This document shows, piece after piece, positions 1 to 8,620 of a DNA stretch of 64,000 bases. Made by a program: the position numbers and the translations under genes. Every line of letters starts with the position of its first letter. Position 1 is the stretch's first letter. A model generated the notes under the pieces. It had not been told where the DNA came from. It made no database searches and was given only the letters and a program-made list of their open reading frames with translations. Origin of the DNA: JACJWR01 sp964556255 (GTDB lineage Bacteria > Actinomycetota > Actinomycetes > S36-B12 > UBA10799); assembly GCA_964556255.1 (NCBI GenBank), contig CAZKVQ010000004.1:24435-88434 (forward strand). The letters are read 5' to 3'.

Positions 1-1
1 G

Positions 2-1021
2 TCACGACGCGTCCGGGTGCACCCGTGCGATCCAGTCCGCGGGTTCGCGGATCTCGTGCAGGGATGGCAACAGCTCGGGGCCGGTCCACACCTCGTTGAA
101 GCGGTCGAGGCCGATGAGTTCCACAACGATCCGGACGAACCTCGCACCCTCGCGGTACTGGGCCATCTTCGCGTCGAGCCCCAGCACCTTGCGCAGGATG
201 ATGTCCAGCGGCCCGGACCCGCGACGCCGCTCCTCGAACTTCTCCCGCAGCTCCCGAGAGGACGGCACTACGTCGTCGGCGGCGTTGTCCATGACCCAAT
301 CCGCGTGACCCTCGAGCAGGCTCATCAGTCCGAGCAGCCGGGACATCAACTCCCGCTGTTCCGGTGATTGCAGCACCGCCATCAACGGCAGCTCGTCGTC
401 CTTGGCCCGTACCCCGCCAGCAGCTCGCCGCGCCAACTCCAGCGGCGACACATCGAGATCTGTCACGAGTGCCCCGATGGAGTCGGCGAAGTACCCGGAC
501 AGCCAGGGGTTGGCGCCGAACTGCACCCGATGGGTCTCTTCGTGAAGGCAGACCCACATGCGGAAATCGCGCGGATCGGCGTCCAGCTCCTCCTCAGCCG
601 ACACGATGTTCGGGGCCACCAGCAACAACCTGGCGGGTTGTCCCGCCGGAGGGAGCGCCTCGAATTGACCCAGCACCTTGGTCGACAACCAGCCGAGCAT
701 GGCACCTACTTGCAGCGCGTTGACCCGCGACGCCACCGCATGCATCTTGCCCTCCGGCAGCCGGCGGCCCAGCGGCTCCACCATCGCCTTCATTGAGCCG
801 GTATTCGCCTCAATCCAGGCGGGCCGGTCCACTACCGCGGCCACCAGATCGTCGGGGGCCCTCAAGCGGGTGACCTCCCGCACCGGCGCACGTGCCGCCA
901 GCGCCAGCTCGCGCAACTGGGCGACGGTTGCCGCCGCGTCCGCCGTGGAGGTTGGTGGACCGCCGGGGGCTATCCGGGTGGCGGTTGCCGCCGCAAGCTG
1001 CCAATCGACCGGTTCCGCCAT
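2..1021 (-). CDS. Zinc-dependent metalloprotease, DUF2342/TIGR03624 family
   Basis: About 339 residues. A zincin HEETH motif lies at residues H160-E161-H164, which would bind zinc and supply the catalytic glutamate. The flanking residues (WVCLHEETHRVQF) match the actinobacterial family sometimes labelled 'coenzyme F420 biosynthesis-associated'. No signal peptide is visible, so it is probably cytosolic; the substrate is unknown. I chose the ATG at 1021 (MAEPVDWQLA) because the longer frame runs into dacB coding sequence, and this start leaves a 31-base gap after the dacB stop on the same strand. The stop codon is inside the window, so the gene is complete. In mycobacteria the same pair (DacB-like then DUF2342) precedes tilS, which would lie just beyond the window edge. 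Family membership is firm; function is not known. Confidence 0.85.
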   Translation of the reverse strand: MAEPVDWQLAAATATRIAPGGPPTSTADAAATVAQLRELALAARAPVREVTRLRAPDDLVAAVVDRPAWIEANTGSMKAMVEPLGRRLPEGKMHAVASRVNALQVGAMLGWLSTKVLGQFEALPPAGQPARLLLVAPNIVSAEEELDADPRDFRMWVCLHEETHRVQFGANPWLSGYFADSIGALVTDLDVSPLELARRAAGGVRAKDDELPLMAVLQSPEQRELMSRLLGLMSLLEGHADWVMDNAADDVVPSSRELREKFEERRRGSGPLDIILRKVLGLDAKMAQYREGARFVRIVVELIGLDRFNEVWTGPELLPSLHEIREPADWIARVHPDAS

Positions 1022-1052
1022 GCCGGTAAGGGTACGCCGAAGCGCCGTACGG

Positions 1053-2546
1053 TCAGCCAGCGCCGCCGCAGCCACAGTCGGCCAGCGCCGCCGCGGCACG
1101 ATCGAGGGCTGTTCTCGCCTCATCGGTGCCGGTCACCTGATCGGCGACGAAATCGAAGATGAGCAGTCGACCGTCGCGGTCGACGACCAGGCCACCGAGC
1201 GCACCCACCGAGGTCAGGGTCCCCGTCTTCGCGCGCACGACCCCGCGACCTGATTCGGTAGCCACCGTCCCGAACCGTTCGGCGAGGGTGCCGTCGAACC
1301 CTGCGACCGGCAGCCCGGTTCCCACCGGCCAGATCTGCGGATTGGCGTTTGTCGCGACCTTCGACAGCACTGCCGCGGTCGTAGCGGCCGGCACCCGGTC
1401 TTCGCGACTGAGCCCGCTGGCGTCCACCAGCCTGAGTCCCTCCACCGGCACACCCATACCCGCCAGTACACGGCTGGTGGCCGCGGCCCCGCCGGCGAAA
1501 CTGGCGTCGCCCACGACTTTGGCCCCGGCCAGATGCGCCAGCATCTCCGCCGCGACATTGTCCGATCGCAACGACGTCTGCTCCACCAGTTCGGCGATCT
1601 GAGCTGATTGGCCGGCCGCCAACTCCTGTGCACCTGCCGGCGCCCGCAACCGATCCACGTCACCAGTGACGGTGACGCCCTGGGCTGCCAGTTGCTCGGC
1701 GAATACACGGCCCGCCGACAGTGCCGGATCCGACTCCGGGCTGCATGGATAGGCGGGCGTTCGCAAGCTCAGCGCCATGATCGGCTTCGCCATGCAGGAC
1801 GAGAGGTAGGTGTCCGGCCAACTAGGCTCGGTGGTCGGGCCGGTGAACAGGGAATCGTCGATGTGCACGCGGACGGCGGCGCGGGCACCCGAGGTCGGGC
1901 CCGAACCGCTCGGAGAGACCGGCGAACCGGTTGCGGCCGAACCGGACGCCGAGGAAGGGTCCGTCGCCGACGGCGAGTCCGTGGCCGAGGACCCGTCCGC
2001 GGAGGCCGATGCTGGGCCTCCCGTTTCCCCGGCGGCGGTTACGCCGAGGGCGGCGGCCGTGCGCTTCGCCAGGTCTGCCAGGGTGACGGCATCGGGGCTG
2101 TCCGGGGAGGGTGTCTTCAGCAGATCTGGGTCTCCGCCTCCAACCAAGATCACCGATCCGTCTGGTCCCGCCACGACCCTGGTGGTGATGCGACTGTCTG
2201 CGCCCAGGGCGGTGGTGACCGCCGCACCGGTCAGGATCTTCAAGGTCGACGCCGGGATCCGGGGCTGACTCGAACTGCGCTCATAGAGCACCGAGCCGGT
2301 GGCGGCGTCCATGACCACCGCGCCGACGGAGGGTCCCAACGCAGGATCGTCGAGGGCGTTCAGGGCGGCAGCCAGACCACCGGAGGTCGGCGGGGCACCC
2401 GTAGGCGCCGGCAACGCGGGTGTCACTTGTACGGGTGCGGGCGTCGGCACGGACGAGTCAGCCACCACCACCTGCGACGTCGCCAGGACGCCGACGCAGC
2501 AGGCGGCCAGCACGGCACCGAAGCCGGTAACCCGCCTACTCAGCAT
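1053..2546 (-). CDS. dacB: D-alanyl-D-alanine carboxypeptidase/endopeptidase (PBP4, peptidase S13)
   Basis: About 497 residues. It trims or cleaves peptidoglycan peptides outside the membrane. All three penicillin-binding motifs are present: SxxK at S100-K103 (ASTLK), SDN at 328-330 and KTG at 440-442 (AKTGT). The N-terminus MLSRRVTGFGAVLAACC followed by VVVA looks like a signal peptide. A Ser/Ala/Pro/Thr-rich stretch of about 50 residues (roughly 172-221) is inserted in the region between SxxK and SDN, where PBP4 enzymes carry extra domains. I chose the ATG at 2546, with GGGAG eight bases upstream, because it gives a clean signal peptide. A GTG at 2633 also has a GGAGAA upstream and cannot be excluded. 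The gene is divergent from ppa, as in mycobacteria. Confidence 0.92.
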   Translation of the reverse strand: MLSRRVTGFGAVLAACCVGVLATSQVVVADSSVPTPAPVQVTPALPAPTGAPPTSGGLAAALNALDDPALGPSVGAVVMDAATGSVLYERSSSQPRIPASTLKILTGAAVTTALGADSRITTRVVAGPDGSVILVGGGDPDLLKTPSPDSPDAVTLADLAKRTAAALGVTAAGETGGPASASADGSSATDSPSATDPSSASGSAATGSPVSPSGSGPTSGARAAVRVHIDDSLFTGPTTEPSWPDTYLSSCMAKPIMALSLRTPAYPCSPESDPALSAGRVFAEQLAAQGVTVTGDVDRLRAPAGAQELAAGQSAQIAELVEQTSLRSDNVAAEMLAHLAGAKVVGDASFAGGAAATSRVLAGMGVPVEGLRLVDASGLSREDRVPAATTAAVLSKVATNANPQIWPVGTGLPVAGFDGTLAERFGTVATESGRGVVRAKTGTLTSVGALGGLVVDRDGRLLIFDFVADQVTGTDEARTALDRAAAALADCGCGGAG

Positions 2547-2730
2547 CAGCACTCCCTGCACTCGTCGTCGGATTGTGATCAAGACCCGGCGGCGACTCGC
2601 GCCGTCTGGCGCGCCTCGTGGCCCGTTGACCACTATCTTCTCCGACGAGGACCGTTACCCGGCACCGGGCTGCCGGCGAGTCCTGAGACCGAGACCCGTA
2701 ATCATCGCCGAGTCGCCCAAGGAGTCCCCC

Positions 2731-3213
2731 GTGGAGTTCGACGTCACCATCGAGATCCCAGCAGGAAGTAGGAACAAGTACGAGGCCGACCACGTCAGTG
2801 GACGCCTCAAGCTCGATCGGATGCTCTTCACCGCGACTCGCTACCCACACGACTACGGATTCGTCGACAACACCCTTGGTCTCGATGGAGACCCGCTCGA
2901 CGCCATGGTGCTCGTTGGTGAACCGACCTTTCCCGGCTGTCTCATCCGCAGCCGCACGATCGGGATGTTCCGGATGACCGATGAGGCCGGTGGCGACGAT
3001 AAGTTGGTCTGTGTCGTGGCCGGGGACCCTCGGGTGGAGTACCTCCAGGACATCGACGATCTCGACGAGTTCGAGCGGCTGGAGATCCAGCACTTCTTCG
3101 AGGTGTACAAGGACCTGGAGCCCGGGAAGTCCGTCGAGGGCGCCAGCTGGACTGGACGCGCGGCTGCGGAGGCGGAGATCGAAGCATCCTTCGCTCGCGC
3201 CAAGGAACACTGA
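2731..3213 (+). CDS. ppa: Inorganic pyrophosphatase (family I)
   Basis: 160 residues, the normal length for prokaryotic family I enzymes. It hydrolyses pyrophosphate to two phosphates in the cytoplasm and drives biosynthetic reactions forward. Visible family signatures are IEIPAGSRNKYE near the N-terminus, the DYGFVDNT segment and the metal-binding DGDPLDAMV loop. The start is the GTG at 2731 with AAGGAG seven bases upstream; reading further upstream gives a low-complexity translation that is only the complement of dacB. The gene is divergent from dacB across about 184 bases and is followed by a gamma-glutamyltransferase-like gene. The window also encodes a membrane pyrophosphatase (24191-26551), so the cell has both soluble and ion-pumping pyrophosphate hydrolysis. 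Confidence 0.97.
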   Translation: MEFDVTIEIPAGSRNKYEADHVSGRLKLDRMLFTATRYPHDYGFVDNTLGLDGDPLDAMVLVGEPTFPGCLIRSRTIGMFRMTDEAGGDDKLVCVVAGDPRVEYLQDIDDLDEFERLEIQHFFEVYKDLEPGKSVEGASWTGRAAAEAEIEASFARAKEH

Positions 3214-3292
3214 CGTAACCCGGTCGGCCGCCGCCTAAACCGGTGTCAGCCACGGTGGCCGGGGCCGGTGGCCCGATAGTCTCGGTACCACT

Positions 3293-4765
3293 GTGAACTC
3301 CACCCCATCCGCAGCTGCTGCCGCCGGCCCGCCGGGCTCGGCTGCCATCGCCACCGGCAACGTGCTGACAACCCGAGCTGCCGCGCGGGTTCTTCGAGCC
3401 GGTGGCAACGCTGTCGACGCCGCCGTCGCGGCCGGATTCACCTCGGCCGTCTGCGAACCCGGACTGGCCAGCATCGCCGGCGGAGGCTTTCTGACCCTGC
3501 GAACACCTGCCGGCGACACCTCGGTGTTGGACTTCTTCACGACGGTGCCTGGTCTCGGCGGCGTGGAGAGCGACATCGAGGCCACCACCATCACCGTCGT
3601 CTATCCGGCGGCGACCCAGGACTTCCGGGTAGGGGCGCCCTCCGCGGCCGTGCCCGGCTGCCTGAGCGGCTGGTTGGCGGTTCACGCCGACCACGGACGG
3701 CTACCGCTGCCAGAGGTGATGGCACCTTCCGTCGAGCTTGCAGCTGCGGGCGCGGAGATCGACTCCTCCCAGTCGTACATCATGGGGCTGATCGAGGACA
3801 TCCTTCGATTCTCCCCGGAGTCCCGCGAGCTGTTCGTACCCGAGGGCGAACTACTTGCCGAAGGGGATCTGCTGTTCGCTCCCGACCTGGCGGCGTTCCT
3901 GGCCTCGGTAGCCGCCGGCGAGATCGACGCGCTGGATTCGCCTGGTTTCGCCGGGCCGTTGCTGCGACTGAGTGCCGACGGCTGCCGCATCACGGCCGAC
4001 GATCTGGCCGACTACGAGCCGGTTTGGCGACACCCACTGCAGAGCCAACACAACGGCTGGCGGGTGGATACCAACCCGGCCCCGGCCTTCGGTGGGCAGA
4101 TCATCGCCGCTGCCCTGCGGTCGGTCGATGGATCGGGTCCGGCGGCCATGACCGCCGCCTTGCGTGACGCCACGGCGGCGGCGAAGAACGGCGACGCGCC
4201 GTTGGCGGTGACCGGGACCACCCAGATTTCCATCGCCGACGCTGACGGGATGGTCGTGTCGATGACGACCACGAACGGGGCGGGTGGTGGCGTCATGGTT
4301 CCCGACACCGGGATCCACCTGAACAACATGCTCGGCGAGGACGACCTCCTGCCTGGTGGGCTGGCAACCGTCGTGCCAGGCGCCCGGCTGCGTTCGATGG
4401 CAGCGCCTTCGCTGCTCACGGATCCCGAAGGTGGGGTGGTCGCGCTGGGAAGCGGTGGTTCCGCACGCATCCGATCCGCCATCACGAGCGTGATCCTGCG
4501 ACTGTCGGACTCCGGCGAGGACCTCGCCTCGGCGGTCACCGGACCTCGAGCGCACCTCGAGGACGGCGGCATGGTGCAGGTGGAGCCGGGCTTCTCCGAG
4601 GATGCGATCGCCGAACTCGGCCGCGGGTTCCCGGTCAACGTATGGGACCGCACCGACTTCTACTTCGGCGGTGTGAATGCGGTGCAACGCCATGCCGACG
4701 GGTCCGTCGAGGCCGCCGCCGACCACCGGCGCAACGGCTCGGTCGCGATCGTGGCACCTGGCTGA
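3293..4765 (+). CDS. Gamma-glutamyltransferase family protein (Ntn hydrolase)
   Basis: 490 residues, starting at a GTG. The family transfers or hydrolyses gamma-glutamyl groups of glutathione-like compounds and matures by autocleavage before a threonine. Here the likely nucleophile is T309 in TGTTQISIADADG, followed by the small-subunit segment TNGAGGG and GIHLNNMLGE. The usual TTH reads TTQ. The large-subunit start (GNVLTTRAAARVLRAGGNAVDAAVAAGF) is typical. It is shorter than the roughly 580-residue E. coli enzyme and lacks a signal peptide, so it may be cytoplasmic, unlike the periplasmic E. coli enzyme. An acylase-type relative is possible; substrate cannot be told from sequence. It converges on the lipoprotein gene ending at 4848. 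Confidence 0.82.
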   Translation: MNSTPSAAAAAGPPGSAAIATGNVLTTRAAARVLRAGGNAVDAAVAAGFTSAVCEPGLASIAGGGFLTLRTPAGDTSVLDFFTTVPGLGGVESDIEATTITVVYPAATQDFRVGAPSAAVPGCLSGWLAVHADHGRLPLPEVMAPSVELAAAGAEIDSSQSYIMGLIEDILRFSPESRELFVPEGELLAEGDLLFAPDLAAFLASVAAGEIDALDSPGFAGPLLRLSADGCRITADDLADYEPVWRHPLQSQHNGWRVDTNPAPAFGGQIIAAALRSVDGSGPAAMTAALRDATAAAKNGDAPLAVTGTTQISIADADGMVVSMTTTNGAGGGVMVPDTGIHLNNMLGEDDLLPGGLATVVPGARLRSMAAPSLLTDPEGGVVALGSGGSARIRSAITSVILRLSDSGEDLASAVTGPRAHLEDGGMVQVEPGFSEDAIAELGRGFPVNVWDRTDFYFGGVNAVQRHADGSVEAAADHRRNGSVAIVAPG

Positions 4766-4847
4766 CGTCCTAACCGCCGGGGCGAACACGTCTCGCGCGA
4801 CACCGGGGGCGTTGGCGAGTCCCCATCGCCGGCGCGACAGCGCCTTG

Positions 4848-6383
4848 TCAGTCGCCGGCGTGGTTGGCGTCGCCCAGCGCGGCCAACTTCTGCCAATCGT
4901 CGGTAGCGGGGTGTGCCTTGCCCATCGGCCCGGCAGCCATCTGCTTGAACAGTGTGTCGGTGACCTTCGTGGTGAAGTCCGCACTCGCCTGGGTGAGCCC
5001 CTGCTCTGGACGCACACCGGTGAGACCACGGGTCCAACTCATCGTGCCGGCTGCGAACACCCCCGCGCCGGAGGGCACCGTGTAGTAGGCGATGGTCGAG
5101 TAGGAGGTCGTGTCCTGACACTTCAGACTCGAGATCGCCGGCACCTCGATCGGTCGAGGAGTGTCGGCCCGGGCGTATGCCCGGTCCGTCTCGTTACCGA
5201 CCAGGCCCGGAAGCTGACTGCCAGCGGTGACGCCGGTGCCCTGGAACAGGAAGAACTCGGGCCGCACGATCGTCATGTCCCCGCTGGACGGATAGCAGTC
5301 GTAGTAGTTGCCCACCACGGTGTTCTCCGGTTTGGCGTCCGGGGAATCCCGCCATCTCGCAGTCGTGTCCTGGGAGTTCTTCACAGGATCTGCCTCTGCG
5401 CTTTTGTAGCCGACCACCAGCCGTCCGGGACCCTGAGACGTGGTTTCGAGACGCACCCGCCAGTAGCCGGCGTTCGCCCCCAGGAAGGCCAGGTTGGATC
5501 CGCCATCACGAGCCTTCACGAGAGCATCTCGATAGGGCACCGGCCAGTACTCGTCGTGTCCGTTCGACACCACCCCCAGAGTGCCCTCCAGGGCGCCAGG
5601 ATCCAGCGCGAGGTCGGACACGCTCCGGTAGGCGACGGGCACCCCTGACCGTTCCGCCGCCCGGGCGACCGGGATGTCGAAGTCGAACCAGATCTCCCAG
5701 TCGGCGGAGCTGTAGGGCCGGTCGAAACTGGCCGCATATGCCCGGTCGGAGAAACCATCCGGACCCTTGTAGAGCGAACGGCCCCCCCAGGAGTTGTAGG
5801 CCTGCCAGGTCGTGTCACCGGCGACGACCACCACCTTGCCCTTGGTGTCCGGCGACCTAACCACCATCGGTACGTTGCGCCGCTTGGTGCCGTCGTTGAT
5901 CTGGACGAGGTAGAACCCGGGCTGCCAGCCGGTCGTGGGAATCGTGGCGGTGCGTTCCCAAGGGGCACTAGCCGCCCGGGTGTTCGGATCCCGCACTATT
6001 CCGTTCTGCTTGCTGGCTGGCACCGGTTGACCCTTGTATACCTCGGTTGCCCCCGCGCCCTGGTAGTCACCGATGCGGAACGCCCGGACGGTCACCGGGC
6101 CATTGGCCGAGACGTACAGGTCGAGCGGTTGTCCGGGATTCAGGCTGCTGGCCGCGGTGTAGGCCTCGATGTCGTCATCCTTGGCCAACTGCTCCTGCGG
6201 GATCTGCCACTCCAGCGTCGGCGTGGGCGGTTGACTGGGGCTAGCCGAGGCGCTCGTCGGCGCAACCCCGGTCGTGGCGGTCACACTGGCGGTCGTCCCC
6301 GAGCCGGTCGACCCGCACGCAGCCACGGCGGCCGCGGCGACGATCACCGGTAATCCGAGCCGGAGACTCTTGTTGCCGCTCAC
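4848..6383 (-). CDS. Lipoprotein with N,N-dimethylformamidase-like C-terminal domain (DMFA2_C-like)
   Basis: 511 residues. The N-terminus has a short basic region, a hydrophobic stretch and a lipobox ending VAAC, then a Thr/Ser/Pro-rich linker to about residue 55, so it is predicted to be a surface lipoprotein. The body resembles the large-subunit C-terminal domain of N,N-dimethylformamidase (segments GWQPGFYLVQI, WQAYNSWGGRSLY, SNGHDEYWP, FLGANAGYWRVR). That enzyme hydrolyses an amide, but I cannot identify the catalytic residues here, so activity is inference. The GTG start at 6383 has GAGAGG upstream and overlaps the upstream MFS transporter stop by four bases (GTGA), which implies translational coupling. 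Order of transcription is trmB, MFS, lipoprotein. Confidence 0.72.
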   Translation of the reverse strand: MSGNKSLRLGLPVIVAAAAVAACGSTGSGTTASVTATTGVAPTSASASPSQPPTPTLEWQIPQEQLAKDDDIEAYTAASSLNPGQPLDLYVSANGPVTVRAFRIGDYQGAGATEVYKGQPVPASKQNGIVRDPNTRAASAPWERTATIPTTGWQPGFYLVQINDGTKRRNVPMVVRSPDTKGKVVVVAGDTTWQAYNSWGGRSLYKGPDGFSDRAYAASFDRPYSSADWEIWFDFDIPVARAAERSGVPVAYRSVSDLALDPGALEGTLGVVSNGHDEYWPVPYRDALVKARDGGSNLAFLGANAGYWRVRLETTSQGPGRLVVGYKSAEADPVKNSQDTTARWRDSPDAKPENTVVGNYYDCYPSSGDMTIVRPEFFLFQGTGVTAGSQLPGLVGNETDRAYARADTPRPIEVPAISSLKCQDTTSYSTIAYYTVPSGAGVFAAGTMSWTRGLTGVRPEQGLTQASADFTTKVTDTLFKQMAAGPMGKAHPATDDWQKLAALGDANHAGD

Positions 6384-7879
6384 GTGTGCACCTCTCGTCG
6401 CGCTCCTTTGGGAAGGATCCTGCCAACAACGAAGGCCGTCGCCGCGGCCAGCCCCGCCGCAGCCAGGCTCGCAGTCACCAGCCCAGAGGTGAACGCCGAT
6501 CGTCCGGCGACCAGCAGCGCTTCGCCGGTGGCAGGTGGCAGCCCCGAAAGCAACTCCGGGATGTTGGACAACGAGTCGTTCGCTGCTGCTGAGGCGTCCG
6601 CCGTCAACCCGGGCGGGAGCACCAACCTCGAACGATAAACATAGGTGAGCAGGCTGCCCAGTAGTGCGATACCCATCGCGGCCCCCAACTCGAAGGCGGT
6701 TTCCGAGATACCGCCAGCGGCACCGGTCCGGTCAGGCGGGGCCGCTGATATCGCCTCGTCCGAGGCGACGGTAAGGACGCAGCCGAATCCGCAGCCCACC
6801 AACATCATCGATGGGACCAGTGCGAGATACCCATGGCCCTCTCCGGCCGATAGCAGCGCCAGCCCGAGCGCGGTGATCCCCAGCCCGAACATCAGCACCC
6901 TGCGGGCGGTGAATCGGTGGGCGAATCTACCTGCCACCGGGGCGGTGGCGGCGGAGACCAGAGAGACCGGCAAGGTGGCGGCCCCGGCGGCCAGCGGCGT
7001 GAAGCCGGACACCAGCTGGAAGTACAGCGCGAGGAAGAACAGCAGACCGGTGGCGCTGAACACCATTACGAACTCGGCCGTCACGGCGCCTGCAAAAGCC
7101 TTGACCCGGAATAGTGCGAAGTCCAGCAATGGCACGGTCAATCGGCGCTGCCGCACGGCGAAAGCCGCAAGCATGAGCAAGGCCGCGGCCAGCGCCAGCC
7201 ACGGCGGGTAGCTTGCCACATTGCCCCGAGCCACTTCCTTCACGGCATACACCACGCCGAGGATTCCCACTGTGGACAGCACGACGCTGATGATGTCGAT
7301 GGGTTGGCGTGAGTCGCCTCTGGACTCCGGGAGCACACGGACCCCGACGACAACGATGTAGGCGACCACTGGGACGTTGATCAGGAAGACCGAACCCCAC
7401 CAGAAATGTTCCAGCAGCAGCCCGGCGACGAAGGGGCCGATCGAGGCCCCAGCAGAGCCGGTGGCACTCCAGATGCCGATGGCCAGGGTGCGTTGCCGAC
7501 TTTCGGTGAAGACCGCCCGGATCAGGGCGAGCGTGGAAGGCATCAGGGTCGCACCTGCCAAACCCTGCACAGCGCGGGCCGCGATCAGCAGCTCCGGGGT
7601 GGGCGCGTAGGCCGCCACGACCGACATGGCGCCGAACCCCAGCGCGCCCAGCATCAGCAGTCGCTTGCGTCCGAACCGGTCGCCAAGGTTCCCCATCGTC
7701 ACCAGCAGTCCGGCGAGAACGAACGAGTAGATATCGGAGATCCAGAGGATCTGTGTGTAGCTGGGCTTGAGATCTACGGCGAGGCTGGGGACGGCCACCG
7801 CCAGCACCGTGCCGTCGACCGCGACCAGGAACACTGCGGCGGCCAGGACCGAGAGCGCTGCCGCCTGCCGCCGGGTCAT
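6380..7879 (-). CDS. MFS transporter, DHA2 (EmrB/QacA-type, about 14 TM) drug exporter family
   Basis: 499 residues, dominated by hydrophobic segments, consistent with the 14-helix drug:H+ antiporter 2 family. Visible motifs are the TM1 motif VDGTVLAVAVPSLAVDL, motif A GNLGDRFGRKRLL in the loop between TM2 and TM3, and motif C-like WSATGSAGASIGPFVAGLLL. The predicted role is proton-driven export across the cytoplasmic membrane; the substrate is unknown. The ATG start overlaps the trmB stop by four bases (ATGA), and the gene's own stop overlaps the lipoprotein start, so all three are probably translated from one message. The MFS-lipoprotein pairing recalls the mycobacterial P55-LprG operon in layout, although this lipoprotein belongs to a different family. 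Confidence 0.9.
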   Translation of the reverse strand: MTRRQAAALSVLAAAVFLVAVDGTVLAVAVPSLAVDLKPSYTQILWISDIYSFVLAGLLVTMGNLGDRFGRKRLLMLGALGFGAMSVVAAYAPTPELLIAARAVQGLAGATLMPSTLALIRAVFTESRQRTLAIGIWSATGSAGASIGPFVAGLLLEHFWWGSVFLINVPVVAYIVVVGVRVLPESRGDSRQPIDIISVVLSTVGILGVVYAVKEVARGNVASYPPWLALAAALLMLAAFAVRQRRLTVPLLDFALFRVKAFAGAVTAEFVMVFSATGLLFFLALYFQLVSGFTPLAAGAATLPVSLVSAATAPVAGRFAHRFTARRVLMFGLGITALGLALLSAGEGHGYLALVPSMMLVGCGFGCVLTVASDEAISAAPPDRTGAAGGISETAFELGAAMGIALLGSLLTYVYRSRLVLPPGLTADASAAANDSLSNIPELLSGLPPATGEALLVAGRSAFTSGLVTASLAAAGLAAATAFVVGRILPKGARREVHT

Positions 7880-8562
7880 CCGGTGCCGTCACGTCGATAG
7901 CAGAAGTCCCAAACCTCCCGGCCGGCCGCGATCCCGACGGCCTCGTACCTGGTCTCCGGGCGGGAGGCGGGTCGGGGTCCACCGACCACGTCGGCGCGCA
8001 GCCCGGGCTCGGTTGCCAACACTGACTCGATGGCGGCTGCGTACCCGGCAACATCGGTGGCTACATGGAGTAGGCCCCCTTGGCGGAGCCGAGAGCAGGC
8101 GAGGTGGACGAAGTCCGCATTCACGAGTCGTCTCTTGTTGTGGCGCTTCTTCGGCCAGGGATCGGGGAACCACACCCGGATCGCGGCGAGCGATGACGGC
8201 TCGATCTCGTGCTGCAGGACATCCACGGCGTCGGCGATCACCACCCGGATGTTCGTCAGGCCGCGAGCTCGGGCCGCCCTCAGCGTCGCGGCCACGCCCT
8301 TCACGTGTACTTCGACGGCGATGATCCCGAGGTTCGGTTCGGCCTCGGCCGACGCGACTGTGGCGTCTCCCATACCCGAGCCGACCTCGAGTACTGCGCC
8401 ATCGGCCGATGGGAATACCGCAGCCAGGTCCCACGGTTCGCCGGCCGCCGTCAGCCCATAGTCGGGCCAACCGGACGCCAGCGCTGCCCGCAGTTCCGGT
8501 CCCATCCGTCCGCCCCGCTGCCGGAAAGAACGGATTCGGGCATCCTGGTTGACGGCGGTCAT
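7876..8562 (-). CDS. trmB: tRNA (guanine-N7-)-methyltransferase
   Basis: About 228 residues. It methylates guanosine 46 in the variable loop of tRNAs using S-adenosylmethionine. Signatures are the SAM-binding stretch AVLEVGSGMGDATV, the acidic NLGIIAVEVH, and the family's RVWFPDPWPKKRHNKRR substrate segment followed by VNADFV. The start at ATG 8562 (MTAVNQDARI) is preceded by GGGAG about ten bases upstream; longer versions would run into the divergent phosphatase gene that starts at 8621. The stop overlaps the MFS transporter start (ATGA), so a core tRNA modification gene leads an operon with an exporter and a lipoprotein. Confidence 0.95.
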   Translation of the reverse strand: MTAVNQDARIRSFRQRGGRMGPELRAALASGWPDYGLTAAGEPWDLAAVFPSADGAVLEVGSGMGDATVASAEAEPNLGIIAVEVHVKGVAATLRAARARGLTNIRVVIADAVDVLQHEIEPSSLAAIRVWFPDPWPKKRHNKRRLVNADFVHLACSRLRQGGLLHVATDVAGYAAAIESVLATEPGLRADVVGGPRPASRPETRYEAVGIAAGREVWDFCYRRDGTG

Positions 8563-8620
8563 GGCCACAGTCTCCCGGTGGTGGGCCTGCGCAGGCAGGC
8601 TGAGGGGTAGATTGCCGCAC

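Noticed and set aside
1608..2771. Plus-strand open frame opposite dacB
   Set aside because: Arg/Gly-rich shadow of the complement; dacB on the other strand has complete catalytic motifs.
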